Made by a program: the position numbers and the translations under genes. Under the pieces are notes generated by a model. That model made no database searches and was not told the origin of the DNA. It was given only the letters and a program-made list of their open reading frames with translations. Below are positions 1-11,950 of a DNA stretch of 64,000 nt, one piece after another. How positions within the stretch are numbered: the first letter of the stretch is position 1; each line of letters starts with the position of its first letter. This DNA comes from Diploptera punctata (lineage: Eukaryota; Arthropoda; Insecta; Blattodea; Blaberidae), in NCBI GenBank assembly GCA_030220185.1, contig JASPKZ010001240.1, positions 310,001 to 374,000 on the forward strand. The letters run 5' to 3'.

Positions 1-472
1 TATGTCATTCGAACTTCCGATAGAAACATCAAATTTCTTTCAACTTATACAATTCTCCTTTCTTTCAATAAAAATAAAATAATATATGTATGAGCATAGG
101 CTTTTTTCTTTTTTACATTTGCATGTGGGCATGCATCTAAGTGCTTTTATAAAAATTATCTAAATAATATTACTAATAAAAGCAGTAGTAATCATTTTAG
201 AACATTTCATTTGACCCATTCTGTATCATTCTATCCACACAATTGTATAGTTCATGGGTCTCCCTGCTCCATTATAAGGTGCCCATGATCATCATAATAG
301 AATTATTTAGTTCGCACCAATGGTTATGAGTTCTTGTATTCTGCAGATACTTTGTAAAATATTGTAGCTGATAGCACATGGTTTTCCTCTTACTTATTTG
401 GACTTAAATAAATACACAGTTGTTATGTAAAATTTCCTTTTCACTTTATTTCCTTCTCCACAATTATCACTA

Positions 473-1062
473 AGGGTCGAATTTATAAACGCATTAAGAC
501 AGTAAAAGGCGTTCTCTGCTGAGAAAGTTTTATCCAAATACATTTTGCTTACTCAGAAATATATTCTTGCAATAATAATTGTAAGCTACCTGACGAGGTA
601 CCTTAAGATCATAGCTCAAGATAGAAACTTATTGTGAAAATCCCGAAGGGAACCGATGTAGTTTGAAACCTTTGCAGCTTTATCCAAGATGTCGGACCTT
701 GAAGACTTTGATCATATTTTCGGTATACGCAGAGAAGAGGAATTTGATAGAGTCTACCAAAGAATTCAACTGGAAGAACAGGAGAATCGGCGTAATATTG
801 CACGACGCAGACGTCGTTGTATATGGTATTATTTGCGGGACGCAAGCGTAAATGTGTTCCTCTATAGCAGACGAAAATAACTGAAGTGGTTTTATCGCTG
901 AGAATTCTGGGCAATTCGTTGCCAATATTACAAAAACGTCAACTTTCATGCATGACCAGTAAGTCGGCCGTTAATTCGGTCTCAGCAATTGCTCACGGTG
1001 AGTCAGCTCACCAGTGATTGGAAGTAATTTGAGTAGAGACTAATGTATTTGCATGTGGCCCT
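473..1062 (+). mobile_element. Harbinger-like short TIR element, copy 1
   Basis: It begins AGGGTCG and ends GGCCCT, with imperfect terminal inverted repeats of about 28 bp and a possible TA duplication at 471-472 and 1063-1064. It contains an ORF at 689-880 that starts MSDLEDFDHIFGIR, continues with an acidic/QE-rich helix and ends in an arginine cluster. The same ORF is kept in the three other copies in the window. The ends and size resemble PIF/Harbinger MITEs, but no DDE domain is present and the class is inferred. This copy lies in the presumed large intron of ankyrin gene A. Confidence 0.6.
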
Positions 1063-1205
1063 TAATCTTCAAACACAATTTGATTTAACAACTATTCTTC
1101 TTTTAAATTTTATAAGATTATCACTTGTAACACAGTTGCAGACACAATCCTTCCTCACAGTTATGCTCACAATTAACCTCTTGCCATCCAATGCGACACT
1201 GGGAG

Positions 1206-1450
1206 TCACCCCGTTCTCACCACATATTTATAGGCAAATAGATGGAAATTTCCAGGTCCATGAACAAGATGTTTCCACACGGAATTCTCCAGTCCTCCGA
1301 TGTTTCTCGAATGGGGGGAACAGATGTTCCTAGAATTCTCCGGCTCATCAGCCCAGAAATATCGGTGGACCCAGACTCGCGATTGGCTACTCACCAATCC
1401 AATCCAAAAATGCAAGGTTTCTCTCGCCAGCCCACGCAGTTTAAATGACA
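1206..1450 (-). mobile_element. tRNA-headed SINE-like fragment
   Basis: The minus strand carries a GC-richer segment with motifs gattggtgagtagccaatc and tcgcgagtctgggtcc, followed by a conserved body (ccgatatttctgggct). The same arrangement recurs at 44570-44790 (-), so this is a dispersed short repeat. A tRNA ancestry is suggested by the head but boxes A and B are degraded. Confidence 0.35.
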
Positions 1451-1830
1451 CTACTGCAACGCGTCACAATATAAACATTTATTATGACTTAACAAGGAAA
1501 GTTACCCCACCCCATTAAGTGGATTCATGGACCCTAGGTTTCTCGTATAAAATCATCCAGTATATCAAATTGCACCAGAATTAACTTGTGATAGAAGGGC
1601 TAAATCTAAAAAAAAATTATTTGGACTTTGAAGAACAAAATCTGGAAGCTGAACGTCAAGTCTCTTTATTACACAGCCAATCTATAAGTTGCATGGAAAG
1701 TCAGGACTGGGCAAATTACCATATAAAAGCTGTTTGCTTTGTTCAAGACATGAGGCAAATTTATTTATTATTTGATGACTGATGTTATTTGTGTATACAT
1801 ATCAGAGGCGCCATGTTCTATTGTTCAATG

Positions 1831-1947
1831 ACCAGTTTTTTTTTTTTCCACATTGGACAAAATTCCACATTATAAAAATAAACTAAAACTTATTAATAAT
1901 CTTAGATTATAGAGTACCGTATATATATTTTATGTACACTTAGCGAC
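1831..1947. mobile_element. Tigger/pogo-type terminal fragment
   Basis: A T-run followed by cacattggacaaaattcc and about 80 bp of AT-rich sequence matches the subterminal region of the longer Tigger-like element starting at 24971 (25003-25110). No transposase sequence accompanies it here. Confidence 0.5.
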
Positions 1948-2099
1948 AAAAAGATTGAGCCGCTTTAAAAAGTATAGTCCTTCTTATGGCCCACTGGGCA
2001 TGCTCAAAAAAAGCTAAAGCTGTGATTCACAAGGTAACGCACTGTTAAATGTTTAAATGCGCTGTATTTGTTTTTAAGAGAAAAATTTGTATTTAGATT

Positions 2100-2182
2100 G
2101 GAACTCACCTAGATGGCTCAGTCAGAAGAACACTGATTTAGAAAGCCAAAGGTCCTGGGTTCGAGTCCCAGTCTGAGCATAT
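2100..2182 (+). mobile_element. tRNA-like SINE head
   Basis: Box A-like tagatggctcagtc and a perfect box B ggttcgagtcc lie about 45 bp apart, ending in tctgagca and then a T-rich tail. The body after box B (ataatttttctctt) resembles the tails of the foldback SINE pair at 7128-7690, so this is read as a SINE, not a functional tRNA gene. Confidence 0.5.
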
Positions 2183-4124
2183 AATTTTTCTCTTCAAATA
2201 CGAAGCAAAAGCTGTGCTTTAACACACGGTACGCGGAAAACAGCTAGGGTAATTTAAGGCCATTTTAAAGACTTTATATGGAAAATTACCATTTTACTTT
2301 TTCATGTCCCTTGTAGAAACAAATGTGCTCTTTCCAGTGGTATCAGTAAAAATAAGATTAGAGATGAAAGACATATTGAAAACTGGCCCTGAACAATGCT
2401 AAAAATTTGCAATTTTTAATTTTATGCTTGGAAGGGTGTCAGTAAAATCTGAAATATTAACTCATAGAAAATAATACTGGTGCAGTATAATGTGGACCTG
2501 ATTGTTTGTTGACAGCTTGAAAATCAAGGTTCCAGCTGCTTTTGCTTTGTAGTACACGACGGTTAAAATATGGCATAAATCTTCTGTTTCAAACTTTACA
2601 AAGCACTTTCAGGCCAAATAACCATAAAAGATAATTTCCAAGCAATTTGAATGCTGTAGTTGCATTCAGCGCCAAAAGTTGTACTAGTATAAAATAATGC
2701 AAGGTAATAGACACTACAGTTTAAGCACAAGGTTATATCAAAGTTGGCCAAATTCTCTGCGCCATGTGCATCATGACATGGCATAGGTCCACTAAGGTGG
2801 CCCTAGCTCTGAAGCCACTGAATCAATTGAGCCAAAATTTTGCACAGTAATCTAACAAATGCATGTGCAAATATGCATAAATTTTGAACAAAATCTGACA
2901 TGGTCGATTGGGGACCATTTTTGATTTCAGGTCACTTGACGTAGAATGACCCAGATATCTTTCTTATTTGACTACTTGAGAATTGTATACTAATGTCACT
3001 CCACAACAGTTTTTTGCACTTCAGGTTCCATGTGAGGCAGGTAGATAGCATTAATGTGGCTGATTTATAAATTCTTGCATCAGTTTGACCTTTTTTTCAT
3101 CTATAAGACAATTGTCAGAAAACTTTAATTTTCAAATCGTCCCCGAATATCATCTTTCCATCATAATTATTATCATATTTGCCATGTTCAGTATGAATGG
3201 TGTGTTTTGTCTTAATGTTGTGTTGTCTCGGAGGAGCCCTGACATTGAGCCGATCACTATTCGGGAGGCCCTCCATGTCCTTATGTGGTGTAAAAAAGTA
3301 TGTATGTAATTCACAGTTAAAATCCCTTTCCCGACAAGTCATGTCACTGTATAAGTATGTATTGTGCCGGTTCGCTCAGGGTAGAATATGATCACTCAGG
3401 GATGTTTTAAATTATACACTTATTATTTTAGTTTATTGGATAAATTTGTATGTACAATTGTATATTTACAGTGTTTTATACTTCACTAACTCGGAATGGA
3501 GTTGATGAATTACTTCTGCCCACGTGTTTTAATATCACCTTCGCGAACGGTTACTGAAGAACTTGACTATTGCAGAACGTAGGAGCGTGAGAGAGCTTTC
3601 ACGCGTGTCCTTGCCTTATAAGGGCGATGACTCCTCCCATAAAGTCGCCACCCCCACTCCGAGTGTATATGTTATTCATTATAGCTTAGAGGGGTAGGTA
3701 CCATTCGTTTGGGTTTCTATGTTGGTAATAGACTCGTGTGCACGTTTATGCGCCTTCCAGTTATTACTATTAATGGTACGTTTTAGTACTTACGAGTCTA
3801 TTACTTCTTGCCACAGTATAAGGTGAGAGGTTAAACTGCAGTGATGTAATGTGGAAAAAAAAAGTAACAGAAAAGTGGGGGAAGGGATTATGAACAGAAT
3901 ATGTCAAATATGGGCAAACAAGGCTAAAGATCTCAAAAGAGAAAAAAAAAAGATCAAGTTGCCTACATCTCAATTTCAAAGAACGTCTCACTCATTGTTT
4001 TTTTTCAGGGAGTTCTAATTTGTCATACAAAAATAAGTATCTAAAAATTCTAATCCTACTAATTAACTCTTTCATATATATATATATAAACATTAATTGA
4101 AGTATATTTTCTTTTGATTCACAG
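2183..4124. other. Non-coding, presumed intron of ankyrin gene A
   Basis: No supported gene is seen. The stretch holds AT-rich sequence, a more GC-rich patch at about 3500-3680 that could be an old LTR or SINE remnant, and a (TA)n run near 4075-4088. It ends in a pyrimidine-rich acceptor (ttcttttgattcacag) directly before the ankyrin exon. Confidence 0.4.
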
Positions 4125-6159
4125 GAGGGGAACTTAGAACCTGAAGCAAAATGTTATTCAGTAGCTGAAAGTAAACTTGATATTAATGCAAAAGATGTGA
4201 AGGGCATGACTCTCCTACATCATGTAGCAAGTCACAATGATTTAGGTAAAGCACGGCTCATCCTCAAACAAAACCCTGATTTGAATGCAGACACACCTTC
4301 AGGACAGACTGCACTTCACTTAGCTGCAGCTGCTGGACATGCAGAAATGTGTTCACTTCTGATTTCATCTGGTGCAGCATTGGATGAGGTAGATTTAGAT
4401 AACCAAACACCAATTTTTCTTGCAGCAATATATGGACGTCTAGATGTTCTGAAAATATTGGTAAAAAATAAAGCTAAATTAAACATTCCTAACTATCTGA
4501 AACAATATCCACTTCATATGGCAGCAAGATTAGGACATATAGAGGCATGTCAGTTGATTTGTAGTTCTGAGGGTGATGTTAATGTTTGTGATTATGAAAA
4601 CAAAACGCATTGCATTTTGCAGCTGAAGAGGGACATTTTGAGATATGTTCATTGTTTTTAGAATCTGGAGTTGATGTAAATGCATGTACTAATGCAAAGA
4701 AATCTGCACTGCATATTGCATGCGAAAGAGGAAATTTAGAAATATGTAAGCTGCTTTGTAAATGGGGGGCAGATACAAATCTGTGTGATGAATTACTGAA
4801 AACTGCATTGCACTTGGCTGCTGAACGAGGATTTACAAAAATATGTCAACTTCTCTGTAGTTTTAAAGTAGATATGAATGTGTGTGATAAGGCTGGGAAC
4901 ACTGCATTTCAGCTTGCAGCAAAAGAAAGTAATTTTAAGACATTTCAGTTCCTTTGCACTGCAGGTGTTGATGTAAAATATTGTGATGAGTTAGGAAGAA
5001 CTCCTCTGTTTTATTTTTCAAGCAAGGGTATTACACAAGCATGCAAAATCATTCTCAGTGCTGGAGCCGATCCAAATCATTGTGACACAAACAAGTTAAC
5101 TGCACTTCATTTGGCAGCTGAAGGAGGATATGCTGATACTTGTCAACTGCTGTGTCAAGTCATGGCTAATATCAATGTTATAGATAAACATGGAAGTACA
5201 GCTTTACATATAGCAGCAGAAAAAGGAAACTCAGAAGTATGTAAAGTATTGTGTGAAGCTATGTCTGATGTTAATGTTAAAGATAAGAGTGGATATACAC
5301 CTCTACATAAAGCAGCACGGAAGGGATATCCAGAAATATGTAAAATATTGTGTAATGCCATAAAGTATAAAATGTAAAAGATAATAATTATTGTATTGCA
5401 CCTCTGTTTACAGCAGTACAATATGGACACACTGATGTATGTAAAGTATTCTGTCAACTTATGTCTAATGTTGATATTCAGGACAATAGTGGATGTACTC
5501 CTCTATATTATGCAGCATATAATGGAAACTCTGAGATGTGTAAAGTATTATGTGATGCCATAAAAAATGGAAGAGTAAAAGATAGTAATTACTGGCGTGA
5601 ACCTCTATCTGTAGCAATAGATAATGGACACACTGAGGTATGCAAAATATTGCTTGGAGTTATGACCAATGTTGATAAAGGAGATGGTTATCTACATACA
5701 CTTTTACAAAAAAGAGCAATTAATAGATTCATAGAAATACGTAAATTGCTATGTGAAACTATACCTAAAGTTGATCTTAAAGATAATACAAATACAATTC
5801 TACATAAAGCAGCAGACGTAGGATGCGTAGAATTATGTAAAGATTTGTGCAAAGTTGTGTCCAATGTTAATGTTAAGGATAGTTACGGAAAAACACCACT
5901 ACACATAGCAGCAGAAAGAGGACACACAGAAGTGTGTCAGGTATTGCTTGAAGCAGGTGTTAATATCAATAAGCAGGATCAGTATTTATACACAGCCTTG
6001 CATAGAGCAGTGGAGTGTAATAACATGGGTGTTGTACAACTGCTGATGCAGCATAAAGCTAATGTCACTCTTGTGCAAGAGGGAGGTCGTACAGCATTAG
6101 ACATGGCATGGAATTCTACTATAAAACAGTATTTATCAAGTTTTTCAAAGAAGAAATAA
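4125..6159 (+). pseudogene. Ankyrin-repeat protein gene, copy A, last exon, two frameshifts
   Basis: The exon starts after the acceptor AG at 4123-4124 in phase 0 (EGNLEPEAKCYSVAE) and ends at the stop at 6157-6159. It would encode about 20 ankyrin repeats of 33 residues with the usual TALHLAA core and a Cys-rich second helix (E.CK.LC). No signal peptide, membrane segment or enzyme domain is visible; ankyrin repeats bind other proteins, so a cytosolic adaptor role is inferred. Two 1-nt losses, near 4607 and near 5374, move the frame from 0 to 2 to 1; repeat spacing continues undisturbed across both. It has one repeat near 4690-4790 that copy B lacks, but lacks the 99-bp expansion of copy B. 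It may be a pseudogene, or live with sequencing errors. The first exon is expected upstream of position 1. Confidence 0.8.
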
Positions 6160-6161
6160 AA
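6156..6161 (+). terminator. Possible poly(A) signal overlapping the stop codon
   Basis: AATAAA overlaps the TAA stop of ankyrin copy A (gaaataaaaaattg). Copy B lacks it because its last codons differ. A cleavage site is not identifiable. Confidence 0.3.
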
Positions 6162-6339
6162 AATTGTCTTCTTAAATGTCACTGTGTCACATATAATTTT
6201 TATTTTATTACAGATAATACACACACTATACATATACATTTTTGTTTTAAAATGCCAAAGATTTTAATGTTATTTAAGAATTTGACAGGTTATTCCAAAA
6301 TGATATATGCAAGTCTTTATAATCCTAGTTTAACATTAA

Positions 6340-7115
6340 GAGTGGTATATGTATCAGTTTGAGTCAACATTCAGCTTGTACAATTTATACAGTTTTTAAT
6401 ACACTGATATGCATAACATTTTAATCCTAACCACTAATTTGTAAGCAAAATTTACCTTTTTAGGAAAAAACAGCCAAGTATTTTTGCATTCTTGGGCTTC
6501 AATCTCCACCTTTGATATCAAATATAACACTATATTGAGAAACAGATCTTTCAGATTCCATGTTTGAAGTTGGATGCCAGAGGTTTAAAGTGTTCTTGAC
6601 GAATTCTCTATGCTCTTCCTTCAAGAAACAAATAATTTTGAAAATGTCTTGTCAGGCCTTGGAGAAATACATAGTCTTCATAGAATCTAGAAGATTCTAT
6701 GGCACTTGCATTTGATAATTTCTGCAGTTTCACCATGTTATTGTCAGCACTGAGAATTTGAGTACTGAGTGCCCTGCGGTCATGTAATTTACCAACTGCT
6801 ACAAACACCAATTATGAAGGGTCTTCTGCAGTCAAGTTTTTCAGTTTTCTAAAAGTTTTTGTGCAGTCATTTTTAACCAGTCCACAACTTCAGCTTTGTT
6901 GAGAGGTGTCATTCTTGCAATGAAATTATGTTCTCTCGAGCACTGTCCTTGGTTCATAAATTAAGCATGTTCTCCATAACCTTCAGTTGGTATGAAGACT
7001 GCTGACTTATTCTTCTCACCTCTATTTCTGTAATGACTAAAGAGGACATACTGAAGCAAGTATTAAATTGAAGTGTCAAAAGAAGGCCATGCAGATTATT
7101 TTAAAATGCAACACT
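6340..7115 (-). pseudogene. Decayed minus-strand segment, paralogue of 44810-45850
   Basis: The minus strand holds short stretches of coding-like sequence (VFVAVGKLHDRRALSTQ, LQKLSNASAIESSRFYED) that align with the better preserved block B copy (LVFVAVSKLSDPQNTQ). In block B this part follows a segment with a THIQCWAHKINLMG-like motif, so this is probably the C-terminal end of a decayed hAT/BED-type transposase or a gene derived from one. Stops and frameshifts are frequent. The segment is cut by the foldback SINE pair at 7128. Confidence 0.45.
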
Positions 7116-7127
7116 AAAATATAAATC

Positions 7128-7690
7128 AATGGTAAAGAGAAAATTTTTTGCCTAAACCGGGAATCGAACCCTGAACCTTTAGCTTTCCGTGCTAATGCTC
7201 AGACCACTGAGCTAATCCAGGCTTCATTCCCATCCAAGCAGAAATCCTTCCTTTACCTTTACTCTACTGGTCCCACATTCAATTGCAATGAATCATCATT
7301 CACAAATACACAATGAATGGCTTCTACCTGAACAAGACATAAAGGGACTCCACACAACTATAGCATTATTTATTAAATTAATATGAGAAGCTAAAGCTAT
7401 TACTATGATAGAAATAAGTAAATTAATAAACACAATTAAATTATTGTAAATCAATATAATTTAATAAATAATGCTATAACTGTGTGGAGTCACTTTATGT
7501 CTTCTTCAGGTAGAAGCCATTCATTGTGTATTTGTGAATGATGATTCATTGCAATTAAATGTGGGACCAGTAGAGTAAAGGTAAAGGAAGCCTGGATTAG
7601 CTCAGTGGTCTGAGCATTAGCACAGAAAGCTAAAGGTTCAGGGTTCGATTCCCGGTTCAGGCAAACATTTTTCTCTTTACCATTGATTTA
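7128..7690. mobile_element. Foldback pair of tRNA-derived SINEs
   Basis: Two copies of a tRNA-like head face each other: minus strand at about 7139-7223 and plus strand at 7589-7664. Each has box A (tagctcagtggtctgagc) and box B (ggttcgattccc). Beyond the heads the arms remain complementary for about 250 bp, up to a loop of about 90 bp near 7376-7470. The outer end (gtaaagagaaaattttttgcc) is mirrored at the right edge. Two inverted insertions or an inverted duplication could explain it. Confidence 0.7.
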
Positions 7691-7699
7691 CAATAATTT

Positions 7700-8560
7700 A
7701 ATTGTGTTTATTAATTTACTAAAATATAACTTTTATGAAACTTTCAGATTTAAAAAATCAACACAAACCAATAAGATGAGGAGTTCATATAATATTGGCA
7801 AAGTTTCTTGTATCATGAAGTGTTTATGTTAAACTTTAGGGAAAAACTTATTCTATAATAAGACATTACAAAAAGGTTTAATTATACAGGGTGTATCAAA
7901 ATTAGCACAAATCATTGAAACTATACATTAATAGAAGCAGGAAAGTCTCAATGAACATGGGCTTGTAAATTATTATATTGTAAGAAACATAGTTGGAATA
8001 TTTATAGTTACAGCTGTCAATGACTTCGTTGTTTATAGAGCTGGACATTTTATGCATTTTTCATATATTCTGAGTTAGAACAAAATAAAACTTGATTAAA
8101 AAATTACATTATTATTAAACCTTTAACAAGGAAGTCAATATCTTGACCTCCAAGATCACCTAGTTTAGTTCTTCAGATTTTTCTGATTAGATTTATACTT
8201 GGTTATAAAAGAGACATCTGGTGTATGAAGTAAAAAGTTCATCATGTGTATAATAAGTCAATAGTGGCATATGTATCTTAGAAATGTTTTATTAGCAGTC
8301 TTTTTCTTCTTCAGTTTTTGGATATAGGATCAACTTTGGAGAATTAGAGTTTACAGGTAACTCTGAGGACAAGTAGGATCAGAATTACTTAGATTTATAT
8401 GACAAATGCTCTCTTTAATTAAAAAAATTAAACCATAATAATTTCTTTATAGTGTTAAAGAAAGACATCTAGATCAAACAATTTTCCCTTAATCTATGAT
8501 TCACGTGACATTAGAAATGATCTAATATATTTATTTTTTAATATATTAGTATTAAGAATA
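7700..8560. other. Non-coding AT-rich stretch
   Basis: No gene is recognised. From about 8380 on, the sequence aligns with block B (51400 onward), including the conserved gttaaagaaagacatcta at 8455. Confidence 0.5.
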
Positions 8561-8564
8561 TATA

Positions 8565-8875
8565 AGTATTATTTTGAAAAGAAAAATTAACACCTGAATT
8601 AGGATTTTACCCGAAACCTTTAGCTTTATACTTTAGTGTGCTAACCATTACACTATTTTAGGATTCTGATGCAAACATTAATTCATCTTCATATATAATT
8701 CTGTTCATCGACTATCTGCTTCTGACAATGAAGAGAAATTATATTAGGAAGAAGAATTAATGTTTGCGTCAGAAGCCTCAAATAGTGTAATGTTTGGTAC
8801 AATAGTATACAGAGCAAACGGTTTGGATTCAAATCCCGATTCAGGCATTAATTATTCTTTTCAAAATAATAATTG
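8565..8875. mobile_element. Second foldback SINE-like insertion, block A only
   Basis: Inverted arms: ttattttgaaaagaaaaatt...cctgaattagg on the left and ccgattcaggcattaatt...ttttcaaaataat on the right. Each arm carries a degraded tRNA-like box B (attcaaatcccg on the right). Block B continues uninterrupted across the corresponding position (about 51600), so the insertion postdates the duplication. Confidence 0.6.
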
Positions 8876-8919
8876 TCCATCATTGTATATGTTAAAATTT
8901 ATTTAGATACATCAGAATA

Positions 8920-9463
8920 CAGGGTGTTGCATTCAAACCTCCCACATTTTAATTAATCATAACTAACAAAGTATGCGGAATTATGAAATGACGTTGGTAT
9001 TAAAAGAAACAGGAACTCAAAGAATTTTCATTGCCACACACTAAAACACCTCTATATGTGCACCATCCTGCTCTAATTTCTTCAATCTTTTCTTCTGAAA
9101 CACATGTATGAGCACCTCCTGATTCTTTTTTAATGCTTCCAGTCGCCAGAAACTTCTCGAGCCATGCCTTAATGGTCTTCCCATCGGGTGCATTTCCTCC
9201 ATATTCTCTCAGGTAATTTCTTTGCACTGTAATTATTTACTTAGTCTCTGCATACCAGAAAACAGTTTGTGCTAGTTGCTGAGGAGTCGCCATTTTGTTT
9301 TATGTCATTATTGTCGAACATGTGACAGATGAATTAACTACAAAAATGAAAACAAAAATTCTTTGAGTTTCTCTTTCTTTTAATACTAACCTTATTTCAT
9401 AATTCCACATACTTTGAGAGTTATGATTAATTAAAATGTGGGAGGTTTGAATGGGACATGGTG
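8920..9463 (-). mobile_element. 544-bp TIR element with truncated transposase N-terminus
   Basis: Terminal inverted repeats of about 48 bp start CAGGGTGTTGCATTC on the left and CACCATGTCCCATTC on the right, flanked by TA at 8918-8919 and 9464-9465. The minus strand at 9000-9227 encodes a helix-turn-helix-like fragment (LREYGGNAP, KTIKAWLEKFLATGSI, CVSEEKIEEIR) of the DUF4817/Tc1-mariner-related N-terminal type. No catalytic DDE part remains. Block B lacks the element, giving an empty site near 51615. Confidence 0.75.
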
Positions 9464-9469
9464 TATATA

Positions 9470-10060
9470 AATATATAAATGGTATATAAAAATATAATAC
9501 ATTAAGAGCTGTCTTCAGTGTAAAGAAAAGATACCTAAGAACTACACAACTCAACTTGAACACAGGATCATGGAATGAATCACTATTGGCTAAATTAAAA
9601 AAAAAATTACATTCACTATATTATCAAAAAAACATGAAGTTGATATTGTTAAGTTTTTGTTAAGGGGAAAGGGGAGTATTTCTAATGCTGAAATAAATAT
9701 GAGATTTCACTCATATTGTAGACTAATTTGTATTCTAGATGTTATCAGTAGATATAATTGTATTTCTATAATCAAACTACTAAGTAAGTTGTTTTATAAC
9801 TTACACCTAAGTCTTGCCATAAATACTGATACAAATTTTTACTCTAATTGTACAACCTCTTTGAGGTTATAATCTATCCTTATTCTCAATTGCACCTTAT
9901 TTCATTGTGAGTTAATCACTGAAAGATGAAGCATTTAACTTGAATTTTCAACATAGAATGGGAAGAATATGAAAATTGTGTAGCTGTGATAACCTTACAA
10001 AAGGTAGGGAAAATGGCAAGTGAAATTTTCTATATTCTTAATAATCACCTGGATATTTGT
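9470..10060. other. Duplicated non-coding sequence
   Basis: This aligns with 51620-52190 in block B. Shared blocks include taatacattaagag.tgtcttcagtg and ctctaattgtacaacct. No coding frame is conserved between the copies. Confidence 0.55.
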
Positions 10061-10290
10061 CTACTAGACTATCCAAGCATTTAATTGATATTGGATATGT
10101 CAAATCTCAGATGCAAGACTTCCTCAAACTGTAAGAACTGGAGAAAGCAGTGACAGGTCATTTCATAGAAATGCTGTCCAGAAACATCCATTAATGTCTT
10201 GAGAACTGTACATGCCAGAAAGATCAATATCCAGGCTACACATTGAGGATTTAAATTAAAATGCTATACCTCACCACATATCCAGTTTTC

Positions 10291-10337
10291 TAATTATAAT
10301 GGTTTCAAAGCTTAGGCAGCTTCATCTTCAGTAATTT
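10291..10337 (-). ncRNA. Hammerhead-ribozyme-like motif (left arm, 10.3 kb)
   Basis: Read 5' to 3' on the minus strand: stem I strand AATTA, core CTGAAGA, one U, stem II GAAGC/GCTTT with a 7-nt loop, GAA, a degenerate stem III (ACCATT), A, then TAATT, which pairs with AATTA for 5 bp. Core spacing fits a hammerhead except for the extra base before stem II. Activity is not shown. Confidence 0.5.
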
Positions 10338-10342
10338 CTTGT

Positions 10343-10387
10343 CAACTGAAAATGAAGCTGACTATGCTTTGAAACCGGTATAATTAG
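10343..10387 (+). ncRNA. Hammerhead-like motif (right arm, 10.3 kb)
   Basis: CTGAAAA (G8 changed to A), an AAGC/GCTT hairpin, GAA, a palindromic stem III ACCGGT, A, then TAATTAG. It is the inverted partner of the left-arm motif. The altered core suggests a dead copy. Confidence 0.4.
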
Positions 10388-11630
10388 ATGATTAGATATG
10401 AGGTGAGGTATAAAGCATTTTAATTCAAATCTTAATTAAACCTCATTAGAGATCTTTCCTATAAAAGTTCTATATTCATTGAGGACCTTATACTTAGGGC
10501 TTATCAATGTAGTACCAAACATTTCCTAAACCTACAGTTGATGAAGCAGAGAGAGTTAAGATGTCGATGGTATACTAACAATGGACACTGAAAAATCTTT
10601 TTCACTGGTGAGAAAATGTTCATCAATGAGGCGAGGTTTAATTTGCAAGCTCTCAGGAAGCTCACAAAATAGCTCTGAAAAATCCAGTGCACCAATTACC
10701 CATCTTCAGTAATGGCTTGGAGGGGGTAGATTATGGAGGCTCCGTATTCTGGAGCCTCCTATATTCAATTCCGTGAGAAGGGGGTTTAAAAAATAAATCT
10801 ATGAAATTCAATGTTAGAGCCTATAGCCAGAGGTCTCAATGCTATCTATTAAGAAAATGATACTGGAGTTTCCAACAGGATTTTGCTCCAGTTGACAAGG
10901 CATGTTCGACACAAGTGTGGCTTTAAGGCCATATCTGATTTTATCTCTGTGACTTGAGTAGCTTCTGCCAACCCAACCTTCAAACCTATGGAGTACAAAC
11001 TTGAATCAGTGGTAGCAGATAATGTTGATAGAAGAGAGATTCCACAATCAAGAGCTTGAGGCACGCCTGTGTTAGCAGTGGCAGGTTTTCTCAATTGAGA
11101 CCATGTATGCTGCAAAAGAATAATTGTCCTAATAGCTTGTGTGAAAACTGAATATTGCTAAGTAAAATATATTGAAATTTAATATACTACATGTTTATTA
11201 AAATATTTCAAACAATTCTTTAGTATTTTTTTAAAAAACTTTGTACCACTATTTAGGTCACACCATTTAGATTATTCTGAATAGAATTCAAATTAAAATA
11301 AGTGTGTGTATGTTAAAATGCCACTGATTGCATTTGTGTGTTTCAGGTTGAATCATTTTATAAATATGTTGTTATATACTTCCCATACATACTTATGGCT
11401 ACTTTGTAATGTTCACTCATTCTGGCTAGTTTGTCATGTGGATCAGAATAACACATCTAATTTTGAATGTCTCTTGTGTTTGGATTGATAGTGATAGATA
11501 CACATAGATGTAGAGGAGGATAGTGACACATGGGAAAAAATATAAGTTGCATCATGTGCTTAGTCTTCAAAATTAATATAAGTCATTCAACTTTTGGTAA
11601 AACTAATATTAAAATACTTGTTACTATTAA

Positions 11631-11950
11631 CTGGTTAGTCACTTGTAATGTATTTTTTTTATTAATATGGTTAATCACATATATTGTAATCAATCACTTG
11701 TATTGTAATCACATAGTGTTAATGCAGCAGTAATTTTTTATTAATATGGTTAATCACTTGTATTGTAACAACATAGTGTTAATGCAACTGTATTTTTTTA
11801 TTAATATGGTTAATCACTTATTGTAATTTTTTTGATTAATATGGTTAATCACTTGTAATGTAATCATATAGTGTTTATGCAGCAGTAGTTTTTTTTATTA
11901 ATCTGATTAATCACTTATATTGTAATCACATAGTATTAATGCAGCAGTAA
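11631..11950. repeat. AT-rich tandem array, unexpanded copy A
   Basis: About five degenerate units share attaatatggttaatcac, ttgtaatgtaat and cacatagtgttaatgcagcag. Unit spacing is about 79, 60, 35 and 63 bp. It occupies the position of the 2.2-kb satellite in block B and is the likely ancestral state of it. Confidence 0.8.

Larger units (their letters stand above)
10250..10476. mobile_element. Foldback insertion with hammerhead-like arms, 9-bp TSD
   Basis: A 227-bp insertion is flanked by cattgagga at 10241-10249 and 10477-10485. Block B has the uninterrupted site (actgaggacatttaatta, about 52446). The arms contain inverted copies of a structure with CTGAAGA/CTGAAAA, an AAGC..GCTT hairpin, GAAACC and TATAATTAG. 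The 9-bp duplication and precise empty site identify it as a mobile insertion. Confidence 0.75.
10060..11115 (+). pseudogene. Decayed mariner-type transposase, copy A
   Basis: Conceptual translation across frames gives transposase landmarks in order: LPQTVRTGES...FHRNAVQKHP (DNA-binding region), a YQCSTKHFLN-like stretch, FFTGEKMFINEARFNL (region of the first catalytic Asp, FTDEK in intact relatives, here Gly) and FQQDFAPVDKACSTQVWLK (second catalytic block QD.AP.HKA). Stops and frameshifts are abundant. It shares its decay and position with 52200-53095, so it was already present before the duplication. It is interrupted by the insertion at 10250-10476. Confidence 0.65.

Noticed and set aside
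3480..3700. Solo LTR
   Set aside because: A GC-richer patch with a possible promoter-like layout is present, but no TG...CA ends with a target duplication and no second copy were found.
4125..6159. Bacterial endosymbiont (Wolbachia-like) origin of the ankyrin genes
   Set aside because: Both copies start at splice acceptors, copy B has a predicted upstream exon, and surroundings are insect repeats.
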